Positions 32,843-40,632 of a DNA stretch of 64,000 nt are shown in pieces (positions within the stretch are counted from its first letter, which is position 1; every line of letters begins with the position of its first letter). Under the pieces are notes generated by a model, which saw only the letters and a list, made by a program, of their open reading frames with translations, made no database searches and had not been told where the DNA came from. Location of the stretch: contig CAWBKK010000010.1 of NCBI GenBank assembly GCA_963789355.1, forward strand, positions 124,001 to 188,000, written 5' to 3'. Made by a program: the position numbers and the translations under genes. This DNA is from Gaiellasilicea sp963789355 (lineage in GTDB: Bacteria; Actinomycetota; Thermoleophilia; Gaiellales; Gaiellaceae).

Positions 32843-32947
32843 TCAGCCGCCCCACTTGTTGCCGGCGCCTGCAGCCAGCACAAGTGCGACGAGAAGGCTC
32901 AAGCGATAGATCCAAGCCATCCGCATGTTCATTCTCCCTTGCCGCAT
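32843..32947 (-). CDS. Tiny hydrophobic peptide, possible secreted or membrane peptide
   Basis: A 34-codon frame: basic N-terminus (MRQGRMNMRMAWIYR), hydrophobic core LSLLVALVLAAGAG and short end NKWGG. It resembles a bare signal peptide with a possible cleavage after AAGA, releasing about six residues, or a one-helix membrane peptide. AAGGGAGA lies 5 nt before ATG 32947, and the same box-plus-start is repeated 20 bp on (ATG 32926). It stops 25 nt before the HD-GYP gene, same strand, so it would lead that operon. Too short for codon statistics; no family recognised. Confidence 0.45.
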   Translation of the reverse strand: MRQGRMNMRMAWIYRLSLLVALVLAAGAGNKWGG

Positions 32948-32960
32948 GTTGGTCTCCCTT
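32921..32960 (-). repeat. Tandem duplication of a ribosome-binding site and start codon
   Basis: On the minus strand AAGGGAGACCAACATGCGG is followed at once by AAGGGAGAATGAACATGCGG. Each unit has a Shine-Dalgarno box, a 5-7 nt spacer and an ATG-CGG start, and the two starts are in frame. Confidence 0.7.
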
Positions 32961-33007
32961 GGTTAATGGGGGTTCGCTCAGCATTTGCAGCAGCTTCCTC
33001 GCGTCCA

Positions 33008-33023
33008 TCCCCCTGATGGGGGA
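33008..33023. other. G/C hairpin between the peptide gene and rnj
   Basis: TCCCCC and GGGGGA pair around TGAT. It lies in the divergent gap (32948-33068), 46 nt before rnj. Role unknown; it is not followed by a T-run on either strand. Confidence 0.35.
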
Positions 33024-33055
33024 CAGCCGGTAGTCGCAACGGGGATGCGCGCGCA

Positions 33056-33061
33056 TAGACT
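33056..33061 (+). promoter_or_regulatory. Putative -10 box of rnj
   Basis: TAGACT ends 7 nt before the rnj GTG. No Shine-Dalgarno sequence is present, so rnj is probably leaderless. The -35 region is weak. Confidence 0.5.
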
Positions 33062-33068
33062 CCCGCGC

Positions 33069-34712
33069 GTGAGCCTGCGGATCATCCCTCTCGGCGGCCT
33101 CGGCGAGGTCGGCAAGAACATGACCGTCTACGAGCATGGCGACGAGATCGTCGTCGTCGACGCCGGGCTCGCGTTCCCGCGCGACGAGCACCTCGGCGTC
33201 GACCTCGTCCTGCCCGACATCTCGTACCTGGAGGGGAAGCGCGTCAACGCCGTCGTCCTCACCCACGGCCACGAGGACCACGTCGGCGGGCTGCCGTACC
33301 TGCTCCGACAGGTCGACTGCGACAAGGTGATCGCGACGAAGCTGACGCTCGGCCTGATCAAGTCGAAGCTCGACGAGCACGGCCTCACGGCCTCGACCGA
33401 GCTGCAGGAGGCCGTGACGAACGAGCAGATCCAGGTCGGCTCGTTCACGCTCGACTTCGTCCGGATGGCCCACTCGATCCCGGACTGCGTCGCGGTCGTG
33501 CTCGAGACCGCCGCCGGCCGCGTCCTCCACACCGGCGACTGGAAGCTCGACCACACTCCCGTCGACGGCCTGAAGACGGACGTCGGCAGGCTCGCGGAGC
33601 TCGGCAATCAGGGCGTCGACCTGATGCTCGGCGACTCGACGAACGCCGAGCGGCCCGGGATGACCGGCTCCGAACGGCTCGTCGGCGAGGCGTTCCGGAC
33701 CCTGATCCCGCTCCGCAAGGGCCGCATCCTCGTCGTCTCGTTCGCGTCGAACGTGCACCGGATGCAACAGGCGATCGACGTCGCCGTCCAGGTGGGCCGC
33801 AAGGTCTCGATCGTCGGCCGCTCGATGCGCAAGAACCTCAACATCGCGCGCCAGCTCGGTTATCTCGACGTCCCGGAGCACATGCTGATCAAGCCGCAGG
33901 AGGCGATGGCGCTGCCGCCCGGCCAGGTGATGATCCTCTGCACCGGCAGCCAGGGCGAGCCGATGTCGGCGCTGACGCGGATCGCCTACAACGACCATCA
34001 ATCGATCTCGGTCGAGCGCGGGGACACCGTGATCATCTCGGCGAAGCCGGTGCCGGGGAATGAGCTGCGCGTCCACGATTCGATCAACCGGCTCGCGCAG
34101 ATGGGCGCCGAGGTGCTGCACCAGGAGATCGCGCCGGTCCACGTCTCCGGCCACGCCTGCTCCGAGGAGATGCGGACGCTGCTCTCGCTCGTCCGGCCGC
34201 GCGCGGTGATGCCGGTGCACGGCGAGTATCGGATGCTCGCCGCGCACGGCCAGCTCGCGCGCGAAGCCGGTGTGCCGGCGGAGGCGATCCTGATCGGCGA
34301 GAACGGCTCCGTCGTCGAGCTCGAGCGCGGCCGGACACCGCGGATCGTCGACCGGATCGACGCCGGCGTCACCTTCGTCGACGGGCTCGGCGTCGGCGAC
34401 GTGCGAGACGTCGCGCTCCGCGACCGGCGCCGGCTCTCCGAGGACGGCGTCCTGATCATCGTCACGACGCTCGCGGGCTCGAACGGCGGCTCGGCGGCGC
34501 CGCCGGAGCTGATCGCGCGCGGAATGGGCGACTCGGACGAGCTGGTGGACGAACTCCGGTCGGAGGCGCTGCACGTGCTCCAGGGACTCTCCTCGGACGG
34601 AATCACCGAGATCAAGCTGATCCAGGAGCACCTGCACGACGCGGTCGGGCAGCTCGTCTACGACCGGACACGACGGCGGCCGATGATCCTGCCCGTCGTG
34701 ATCGAAGTGTGA
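33069..34712 (+). CDS. rnj: Ribonuclease J
   Basis: RNase J is a metallo-beta-lactamase-fold nuclease with endo- and 5'-3' exonuclease activity in mRNA decay and rRNA processing. The metal site H66-G-H68-E-D70-H71 is in LTHGHEDHVGGLPYLL. The beta-CASP part (GDSTNAERPGMTGSE, SFASNVHRMQQAIDVA) and the later VHVSGHACSEEM and PVHGEYRML motifs are intact. About 547 residues, the usual length. GTG at 33069 is used because the family begins SLRIIPLGGLGEVGKNM and a -10-like box lies 7 nt upstream. Confidence 0.95.
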   Translation: MSLRIIPLGGLGEVGKNMTVYEHGDEIVVVDAGLAFPRDEHLGVDLVLPDISYLEGKRVNAVVLTHGHEDHVGGLPYLLRQVDCDKVIATKLTLGLIKSKLDEHGLTASTELQEAVTNEQIQVGSFTLDFVRMAHSIPDCVAVVLETAAGRVLHTGDWKLDHTPVDGLKTDVGRLAELGNQGVDLMLGDSTNAERPGMTGSERLVGEAFRTLIPLRKGRILVVSFASNVHRMQQAIDVAVQVGRKVSIVGRSMRKNLNIARQLGYLDVPEHMLIKPQEAMALPPGQVMILCTGSQGEPMSALTRIAYNDHQSISVERGDTVIISAKPVPGNELRVHDSINRLAQMGAEVLHQEIAPVHVSGHACSEEMRTLLSLVRPRAVMPVHGEYRMLAAHGQLAREAGVPAEAILIGENGSVVELERGRTPRIVDRIDAGVTFVDGLGVGDVRDVALRDRRRLSEDGVLIIVTTLAGSNGGSAAPPELIARGMGDSDELVDELRSEALHVLQGLSSDGITEIKLIQEHLHDAVGQLVYDRTRRRPMILPVVIEV

Positions 34713-35248
34713 TGAGCGCGTGGCCTGACATTCTCGTCGGCCATGCGGCGAGTGAGCTGACGGCGCGACGGCTGATCGTCCAGCTCCGCGCCTGCGAGGC
34801 GTCCGCGCTCGCGTTCTGCCGCCTGCTCGAGCGCTGGGGCAGGGGGGAGGCGCAGCCCGCCACGGCCGGCGGCCGCGAGGCGGCGTTGCGGCATGCGGCC
34901 GACCGGGTCGAGACCGCGATCGCAGGGCTGGAGGCGCCGCTCGGCCGCTACCTGCTCGAGCTCGAGGCCGATCAGGCCGAGGGGCGTTCCTGGTACGCCG
35001 GACCCGGGGCCGGCGAGCTCGTCGAGTGGCGTCCCGTCCTGATCCGTGCCGGCGTCCAGGCCTCGCCGGACCGTGTCACGGCGGTCTACCTCGAGCTGGC
35101 CGTGCTCGTCCGCGCACTCCAGGGACTCTCCGACTCGGCGCGCCTCGACGCGCCGCCCGACGCCTCCTCGCTCTGGGCGGGCCTGTTCGACCTCCGCGAC
35201 ACGCTGCTCGGCTCAACCGTGGACGATCTCCGTGCGCTCGCCGCCTGA
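34712..35248 (+). CDS. Conserved-looking protein of unknown function
   Basis: A 178-residue, mostly helical, acidic protein, coupled to rnj (the stop and start overlap as GTGATG, so GTG 34709 is also possible). I recognise no domain. Features: an alanine/leucine-rich N-terminal half (ARRLIVQLRACEASALAFCR) and a C-terminal half ending SSLWAGLFDLRDTLLGSTVD. No signal peptide or membrane helix. Codon use matches its neighbours, so it is probably a real gene. Its stop codon lies in the first palindrome of the following gap. Confidence 0.7.
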   Translation: MSAWPDILVGHAASELTARRLIVQLRACEASALAFCRLLERWGRGEAQPATAGGREAALRHAADRVETAIAGLEAPLGRYLLELEADQAEGRSWYAGPGAGELVEWRPVLIRAGVQASPDRVTAVYLELAVLVRALQGLSDSARLDAPPDASSLWAGLFDLRDTLLGSTVDDLRALAA

Positions 35249-35273
35249 GCTTGTGTTGAATCAACACAAGCTC
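35247..35273. repeat. 27-bp perfect palindrome (first of a pair before rbsK-like gene)
   Basis: GAGCTTGTGTTGA and TCAACACAAGCTC flank a central A. It starts within the upstream stop codon. As RNA it could fold into an 11-bp stem with a GAATC loop but has no T-run; as DNA it looks like a repressor site. A related copy lies 60 bp downstream. Confidence 0.65.
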
Positions 35274-35309
35274 TCTGCTCACCCGCACCGTTCCGTGCTT
35301 CGACGGTAC

Positions 35310-35330
35310 TTGGTGTTGATTCAACACAAG
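35310..35330. promoter_or_regulatory. Second copy of the palindrome, next to the ribokinase start
   Basis: GTGTTGATTCAACAC (35313-35327) is a perfect 15-bp core shared with the first palindrome; the flanks (CTTG and AAG) match apart from one extra G. It ends 2 nt before the GTG start, where a bound repressor would block a leaderless promoter. The AT-centred form resembles DeoR-type operators more than LacI-type ones. Confidence 0.55.
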
Positions 35331-35332
35331 GT

Positions 35333-36145
35333 GTGAGCGCGCCGTCCATCACCGTCGTCGGAAGCGTCAACCTCGACCTCGTCGCCCGCGTCGAGCGGCT
35401 GCCGCGGCCGGGGGAGACCGTCACCGATGCCAGCTTCGCCCGCGTCAAGGGCGGCAAGGGAGCGAACCAGGCCGTCGCCTGTGCGCGGCTCGGGGCGGAC
35501 GTGACGCTCGTCTGCTCGGTCGGCACGGACGTGTTCGCCGACGAGGCACTGCCGCAGGAGGAGCGTCTGACGCTCGCCGCCGCCCGCGTCGAGGCGCCGA
35601 CCGGGGTCGCCCTGATCCTCGTCGACGCGACGGGCGAGAACCAGATCGCGGTCGCTCCCGGTGCCAACGCCGAGCTGAAGGAGTTCGCGCTGCCGCCGAA
35701 CGACGCGGTGCTCGCCCAGCTCGAGATCCCCGACGCCGCCGTGCGGAGCGCCTGGGAGCAGTCGACCGGCCTCTTCTGCCTCAACGCCGCGCCGGCCCGC
35801 CCGATCGACGTCGACGCCGACCTCACCGTCGTCAACCGCTACGAGCTCGAGGTGCTCCGGCGCCGGGACGGGTTCGTCGCGGTCACGCTCGGTGCCGAAG
35901 GTGCGATCCTGCTCGAGGACGGGGAGGAGGTCGCGCGGGCGGAGCCGCCGGCAGTCGACGCAGTTGACGGCACGGCCGCCGGGGACGCGTTCACCGCCTG
36001 CCTGCTCGTCTCGTGGCTCGAAGGCCTCGAGCCGGAGGCCGCGCTGCGCCGTTCCTGCGCCGCGGGTGCAATTGCCGCCTCGCGCTTCGGCGCGCAGCCT
36101 TCCCTGCCGACCACCGCCGAGATCGACGCCATACTCGGGCAGTGA
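35333..36145 (+). CDS. rbsK: Ribokinase-like PfkB family sugar kinase
   Basis: A 270-residue PfkB kinase closest to ribokinase, which phosphorylates ribose at O5. N-terminal VVGSVNLDLVARVERLPRPG and KGGKGANQAVACARLGADVT bind the sugar; TLGAEGAILL and DGTAAGDAFTACLLVSWLEG carry the anion hole and catalytic Asp. About 40 residues shorter than E. coli RbsK, with losses in the middle. It is coupled (GTGA) to a nucleoside hydrolase that would release ribose, which fits. Exact sugar inferred from context. Confidence 0.85.
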   Translation: MSAPSITVVGSVNLDLVARVERLPRPGETVTDASFARVKGGKGANQAVACARLGADVTLVCSVGTDVFADEALPQEERLTLAAARVEAPTGVALILVDATGENQIAVAPGANAELKEFALPPNDAVLAQLEIPDAAVRSAWEQSTGLFCLNAAPARPIDVDADLTVVNRYELEVLRRRDGFVAVTLGAEGAILLEDGEEVARAEPPAVDAVDGTAAGDAFTACLLVSWLEGLEPEAALRRSCAAGAIAASRFGAQPSLPTTAEIDAILGQ

Positions 36146-37050
36146 CGACTCCGGTCATCCTCGACTGCGACCCCGGGCACGACGACGCGATCGCGCTCCT
36201 GCTGGCGCTCGCGAGCCCGGAGCTCGAGCTCGTCGGCGTCACGACGGTGCACGGCAATCAGACGCTCGAGAAGACGACCGACAATGCGCTGCGGGTGCTC
36301 GCACTCGTCGACCGAACCGACGTACCGGTCGCGGTCGGAGCAGACCGGCCGCTCGTGCGCGAGCTGCAGGTCGCCGCGCACGTCCACGGCGAGAGCGGGC
36401 TCGACGGGCCGGAGCTGCCGGCACCCGCCTCGGAGCCGATCGAGCAGCACGCGGTCGACTTCCTCGTCGAGCAGGTGACCCCGGAGACGGTGCTCGTCCC
36501 CGTCGGGCCGCTGACGAACATCGCGCTCGCGCTCGACCAGGGCATCCGGCCGGCGCGAATCGTGCTGATGGGCGGTGCCGTCGCCGAGGGGAACATGACC
36601 CCGGCGGCCGAGTTCAACATCTGGGCCGACCCCGAGGCGGCGCAACGCGTCTTCCACTCGGGCCTCGACGTGACGATGATCGGCCTCGACGTCACGCACG
36701 GCGCGCTGCTGACACCGGCCTGGGCGGAGCGGTTCCGCGCCGCCGGCCGTGTCGGCACCTTCGTCGCGGAGCTGGTCGAGTTCTTCAAGCGCTACCACCA
36801 GCGCACCTATGGCTGGGACGGCGCGCCGATCCACGACGCCGTCGCGCTCGCGCATGCGATCCGGCCCGGGATCGTCACGACCGAGCGGATGAATGTCGAG
36901 GTCGAGCTGGGGTCGGAGCTGACGCGCGGCCGGACGGTCGCCGACCGCTGGCGCCGCACCGAGCGCGAGCCGAACGCCCACGTCGGCGTCGAGATCGACG
37001 CCGACGCCTTCTTCGAGCTGCTGCTCGGTCGGATCGCGACCTTCGGATGA
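36142..37050 (+). CDS. Inosine/uridine-preferring nucleoside hydrolase
   Basis: The N-terminal ILDCDPGHDDAIALLLALAS is the calcium-binding signature of nucleoside hydrolases, which split nucleosides to base and ribose. Further motifs: LVPVGPLTNIALAL, LMGGAVAEGNMTPAAEFNIW (substrate site with Asn) and the late GWDGAPIHDAVALAHAI with the active-site His/Asp. About 302 residues. Coupled to the ribokinase before it and to a tiny membrane protein after it. Pyrimidine versus purine preference cannot be told. Confidence 0.93.
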   Translation: MTTPVILDCDPGHDDAIALLLALASPELELVGVTTVHGNQTLEKTTDNALRVLALVDRTDVPVAVGADRPLVRELQVAAHVHGESGLDGPELPAPASEPIEQHAVDFLVEQVTPETVLVPVGPLTNIALALDQGIRPARIVLMGGAVAEGNMTPAAEFNIWADPEAAQRVFHSGLDVTMIGLDVTHGALLTPAWAERFRAAGRVGTFVAELVEFFKRYHQRTYGWDGAPIHDAVALAHAIRPGIVTTERMNVEVELGSELTRGRTVADRWRRTEREPNAHVGVEIDADAFFELLLGRIATFG

Positions 37051-37217
37051 GGCGTCTCCCGCCCGGAACGCAGTACGTCGCCGTCGCCGCGATCGGTGCG
37101 CTGGCGCTCGGCGTCGGCGCCGTGGCCACGATCGACGGCAACCTCTGGGGAATCCCGCTCGCTCTGGGCGGCGCGGCGCTCCTCTACTGGTCGGTCGTCG
37201 TCACCAGGAAGGTCTGA
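37047..37217 (+). CDS. Small two-helix membrane protein
   Basis: A 56-residue protein with two hydrophobic segments, YVAVAAIGALALGVGAVATI and IPLALGGAALLYWSVVVT, joined by DGNLWG, and a basic end. ATG overlaps the nucleoside hydrolase stop (ATGA). No family recognised; the coupling and composition suggest it is real. Confidence 0.6.
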   Translation: MRRLPPGTQYVAVAAIGALALGVGAVATIDGNLWGIPLALGGAALLYWSVVVTRKV

Positions 37218-37222
37218 GTTCG

Positions 37223-37240
37223 GGCGCGTCGAAACGCGCC
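37223..37240 (+). other. Hairpin just before ftsK
   Basis: GGCGCGT and ACGCGCC pair around CGAA, 3 nt before the ftsK ATG. It would overlap the ribosome-binding region and could limit ftsK translation; no Shine-Dalgarno sequence is seen. Confidence 0.35.
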
Positions 37241-37243
37241 TCC

Positions 37244-39418
37244 ATGGCAGCCCGGAAGAAGAAGCGGCCGCTGCGGCCGCGCACGCCCTCGCGCGTGAAG
37301 AAGCGGACGACGAGGAAGAAGCGCGCCCGCGCGGCTCACGAGCATCCCGAGCTGATCGGGCTCGCGCTCGCGGCGATCGGGCTCTTCCTGGCGTCGCTCC
37401 TCTACCTCGGTTGGGAGGGAGGCGTCGCCGGCGAGAAGATCGAGGCCGGCCTGCGCGAGGTGATCGGCTCGGCCGCCTACGCCGCTCCGCTCGCGCTCGT
37501 CGTCGTCGGCGCCCTGATGCTCTTCCGCAGTGCGCTCCTCGACGTGAAGCCGTTCCGGACCGGGCTCGCAATCACGATCGTCGGGCTGATGGTCACGCTC
37601 GGCTCCGACCACGGCGGCGTCGTCGGCAGCCTGCTCGGCGGCGGGATCGCGAAGCTCCTCGGCGGCACCGGCTCCGTCCTCGTCGGGCTCACCGCGCTGC
37701 TCGCCGGCGGCCTCCTGCTCTCGGGCGCCTCGTACGGGGCAGTCCTGCGCAGCTCCCACCACGCCGTCCGCCGTGCGGTCGCCCGGCCGGAGAAGGTTGC
37801 TGCCGCCACCAAGGTCTCGAGCCCGCCGCCCGCACTCGCGCAGCACGAGCCGCCGGTCGACGTCGTCCACGACTATCCGGACGTCGTCTCGGAGGGTCTT
37901 TCCGAGCCCTCGCCGCTCCTGCTCCAGCCGGACGACGAGACCCACGAGACCCCGCTCTTCGACCTCCCGCGCGCCGAAGGGGAGTACACGCTCCCCGATC
38001 GCGCCGTCCTCAAGGTCTCGCCGGCCGCCGCCGAGAGCTCGAAAGGCGCCGACCAGCGCACCGCCGACACGCTCGTGACCGCGCTCGCGCACTTCGGCGT
38101 CGAGGCGACGATCGTCGGTCAGATCGCCGGCCCCCGCGTGACCCGCTATGAGCTGCAGCTCGCGCCGGGGACGAAGGTTGCGAAGGTCGCGGCGCTCAAG
38201 GACGACCTCTCCTATGCGCTCGCGACGACCGAGATCCGGATCCTGGCGCCGATCCCGGGCAAGCAGGCCGTCGGCGTCGAGGTCCCGAACCTGAGCCCCA
38301 AGATCGTCACGCTCGGGGACATCTACGACGATCTGCCGTCGACCGCGAGCCCGCTCTCGGTCTGGCTCGGCAAGGACATCTCCGGAAACGCCGTCTGGGC
38401 CGACCTGGCGCGGATGCCGCACATCCTGATCGCGGGCACGACCGGCTCCGGCAAGTCCGGCTGCATCAACACGATCCTGACCTCGATCCTGCTCCGCTCG
38501 ACCCCGGACGACGTGCGGATGATCCTGATCGACCCGAAGCGGATCGAGCTCAACTACTACGAGTCGATCCCGCACCTGCTGACGCCGGTCGTCTCCAGCC
38601 CGAAGGAGGCGAGCGCCGTCCTCACGAACGTCGTCGCCGAGATGGAGCGGCGCTACGAGCGGCTCTCGATCGTGCGCGCCCGCAACCTGCCCGAGGCCAA
38701 CCGCGCGTTCCGTGCGCGCGGCGAGGATCCGCTCCCGTACCTCCTGGTCGTGATCGACGAGCTCGCCGACCTGATGATGATCAGCCCGCAGGCGGTCGAG
38801 GACGCGATCATCCGGCTGGCGCAGAAGTCGCGCGCCGTTGGGATCCACCTCGTGCTCGCGACGCAGCGGCCGTCCGTGGACGTGATCACCGGGATGATCA
38901 AGGCCAACGTACCGAGCCGGATCGCGTTCGCCGTCTCGAGCCAGACCGACTCGCGGGTGATCCTCGACGGCGCCGGCGCGGAGAGCCTGCTCGGCCAGGG
39001 CGACATGCTCTTCAAGCCGCTCGGCACCAGCCGCCTGCAGCGCGTCCAGGGCGCGTACGTCTCCGAGGAGGAGGTGTCGCTCGTCGTCGAGCAGTGCCGC
39101 CATCAGCGCGAGCAGGAGCTCGACGAGACGCTGCTCGAGCTGCCCGAGAGCGCGGTCGACGACGACGGCGAGCACGACGGCGAGTTCGATCCGGACGAGG
39201 ATCCGCTGCTCGACAAGGCGATCGAGATCGTCGTCCAGACGCAGACCGCCTCCGTCAGCCTGCTGCAGCGGCGCCTGCGGGTCGGCTACACGCGCGCAGG
39301 CCGGCTGGTCGACATGCTCGAGCGGCGCGGGATCATCTCCGGCTACGAGGGCTCGAAGCCGAGACGCGTGCTGGTCGACGAGGCCGAGCTCGAGCGCTTC
39401 GTCAGCGCTGCGCCGTAG
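37244..39418 (+). CDS. ftsK: DNA translocase FtsK/SpoIIIE
   Basis: FtsK pumps DNA through the division septum and helps resolve chromosome ends. The 724-residue protein has a basic start (AARKKKRPLRPRTPSRVKKR), four membrane helices (about 40-175), a linker, then the motor: alpha domain, and RecA-like beta domain with Walker A GTTGSGKSGCINTI near 398 and Walker B LLVVIDELADLMM. A C-terminal gamma winged helix (SVSLLQRRLRVGYTRAGRLV) reads polar DNA motifs. It sits within the nucleoside-salvage block without obvious functional link. Confidence 0.95.
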   Translation: MAARKKKRPLRPRTPSRVKKRTTRKKRARAAHEHPELIGLALAAIGLFLASLLYLGWEGGVAGEKIEAGLREVIGSAAYAAPLALVVVGALMLFRSALLDVKPFRTGLAITIVGLMVTLGSDHGGVVGSLLGGGIAKLLGGTGSVLVGLTALLAGGLLLSGASYGAVLRSSHHAVRRAVARPEKVAAATKVSSPPPALAQHEPPVDVVHDYPDVVSEGLSEPSPLLLQPDDETHETPLFDLPRAEGEYTLPDRAVLKVSPAAAESSKGADQRTADTLVTALAHFGVEATIVGQIAGPRVTRYELQLAPGTKVAKVAALKDDLSYALATTEIRILAPIPGKQAVGVEVPNLSPKIVTLGDIYDDLPSTASPLSVWLGKDISGNAVWADLARMPHILIAGTTGSGKSGCINTILTSILLRSTPDDVRMILIDPKRIELNYYESIPHLLTPVVSSPKEASAVLTNVVAEMERRYERLSIVRARNLPEANRAFRARGEDPLPYLLVVIDELADLMMISPQAVEDAIIRLAQKSRAVGIHLVLATQRPSVDVITGMIKANVPSRIAFAVSSQTDSRVILDGAGAESLLGQGDMLFKPLGTSRLQRVQGAYVSEEEVSLVVEQCRHQREQELDETLLELPESAVDDDGEHDGEFDPDEDPLLDKAIEIVVQTQTASVSLLQRRLRVGYTRAGRLVDMLERRGIISGYEGSKPRRVLVDEAELERFVSAAP

Positions 39419-39432
39419 CGAAACGTAAAGAC

Positions 39433-39503
39433 TTTCTTTTCCGCCCAACTTAGGGTCTAATCAAGCGTCCAAGCTTGGCGGTGGATGTGTCTTCTAAGGA
39501 GGG
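39433..39503 (+). promoter_or_regulatory. Promoter and leader of the BMP/nucleoside transport operon
   Basis: Possible -10 boxes are TAGGGT (39451-39456) and TCTAAT (39456-39461), with a weak TTTCTT as -35 at 39433. A CCAAGCTTGG palindrome (39469-39478) lies in the early leader. A strong AAGGAGGG (39496-39503) precedes the GTG. This is one of the few AT-rich gaps in the window. Confidence 0.5.
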
Positions 39504-39506
39504 TAA

Positions 39507-40571
39507 GTGAAAGCACGCAAGTTCATGCCGCTCGTGGCGGCGGCACTCATTGCGGTCCTCACGTTGGCGCTCGGCGCCGGCACGGGTGCTGCGAAGTCGG
39601 ACGTGCAGGCTGCGCCGGCGAAGTTCAAGGTCACGCTCGTGACCGACATCGGCGGCCTCGACGACCGCTCGTTCAACTTCCTCGCGAACAGGGGCATGGT
39701 CAGCGCGGAGAAGCAGCTCGGGGTCGACGGAACGGTGTTCATCTCGAAGACCGATCGCGACTATGTCCCGAACCTGACCCGGGCCGCGCGTAACGGCAGC
39801 GGACTCGTCGTTGCCGTCGGCTTCTTGATGGCGGAGGCGCTCTCGCAGGTCGCGAAGCGGTTCCCGAAGACGAAGTTCGCGATCATCGACAACTCCGGCG
39901 TCGCCGCGGAGCTGAAGGGGAAGCCGACGAACGTGCGCGGTCTGCTCTTCAAGGAGCAGGAGGCCGGCTACCTCGTCGGTTACCTGGCCGGGCGTCAGAT
40001 CATCGCCAAGCCGTTCAACGGCCAGACGAAGCTCGGTGCCGTCGGCGGGCTGAAGATCCCGCCGGTCGACCGCTTCATCGCCGGGTACTACGCCGGCGCG
40101 AAGAAGGCCGGTGCTCGGGTACAGGTCACGCACAACTACTCCCAGGATTTCGTCGATCAGGCGAAGTGCAAGGAGCAGGCACTGGCGCAGATCGCCGACG
40201 GTGCCGGCGTCGTCTTCCAGGTCGCGGGCCAGTGCGGCCTCGGCGTCCTCTCGGCGGCGAAGGAGAAGAATGTCTTCGGAATCGGCGTCGACGCCGACCA
40301 GGGCTACCTCGGCACGCACGTGATGACGAGCGCGACCAAGAAGGTCGACGTCGCGGTCTTCGAGACGATCAAGGCGGCCAAGGCGGCCGGGACGAAGTTC
40401 CGCACCAACTTCAACGCCATCTTCACGGTCAAGAACGGCGGCGTGGGCTACGGGAAGATCTCTTCCCGGATCTCGCCGGCGCTGAAGACCGCGGTGGAGA
40501 ACATCCGCAAGCAGATCGCGTCCGGCGCGATCAAGGGCATCCCGCAGGCCCCGCCCGCAACCACGGGCTAG
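39507..40571 (+). CDS. BMP-family substrate-binding protein, secreted form
   Basis: A 354-residue BmpA/PnrA-type binding protein, a family that captures nucleosides for ABC import. A signal peptide (KFMPLVAAALIAVLTLALGA) is followed by GTGAAKS with no lipobox Cys, so it is probably released rather than lipid-anchored. Mature-part motifs: VTLVTDIGGLDDRSFNFLAN, VVAVGFLMAEALSQVAKRFP, LLFKEQEAGYLVGYLAGRQI and FQVAGQCGLGVLSA. It is a close paralogue of the next gene. A 13-bp G/C hairpin separates the two. Strong Shine-Dalgarno. Confidence 0.88.
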   Translation: MKARKFMPLVAAALIAVLTLALGAGTGAAKSDVQAAPAKFKVTLVTDIGGLDDRSFNFLANRGMVSAEKQLGVDGTVFISKTDRDYVPNLTRAARNGSGLVVAVGFLMAEALSQVAKRFPKTKFAIIDNSGVAAELKGKPTNVRGLLFKEQEAGYLVGYLAGRQIIAKPFNGQTKLGAVGGLKIPPVDRFIAGYYAGAKKAGARVQVTHNYSQDFVDQAKCKEQALAQIADGAGVVFQVAGQCGLGVLSAAKEKNVFGIGVDADQGYLGTHVMTSATKKVDVAVFETIKAAKAAGTKFRTNFNAIFTVKNGGVGYGKISSRISPALKTAVENIRKQIASGAIKGIPQAPPATTG

Positions 40572-40584
40572 GAACGCGGTTCCA

Positions 40585-40618
40585 CGGGAGGGGCGGGGTT
40601 TCGATCCCGCCCCTCCCG
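40585..40618 (+). other. G/C-rich hairpin between the two binding-protein genes
   Basis: CGGGAGGGGCGGG and CCCGCCCCTCCCG pair around an 8-nt loop, with no T-run. It probably stabilises the 3' end of the first binding-protein mRNA or partly terminates, giving more binding protein than transporter, a common operon pattern. Confidence 0.55.
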
Positions 40619-40632
40619 GTACCAGTCCCCCG

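Noticed and set aside
32814..34637. 607-codon minus-strand frame opposite rnj
   Set aside because: Mirror of RNase J codons. The short part in the rnj/HD-GYP gap does not match the peptide frame I prefer, which has the ribosome-binding sites.
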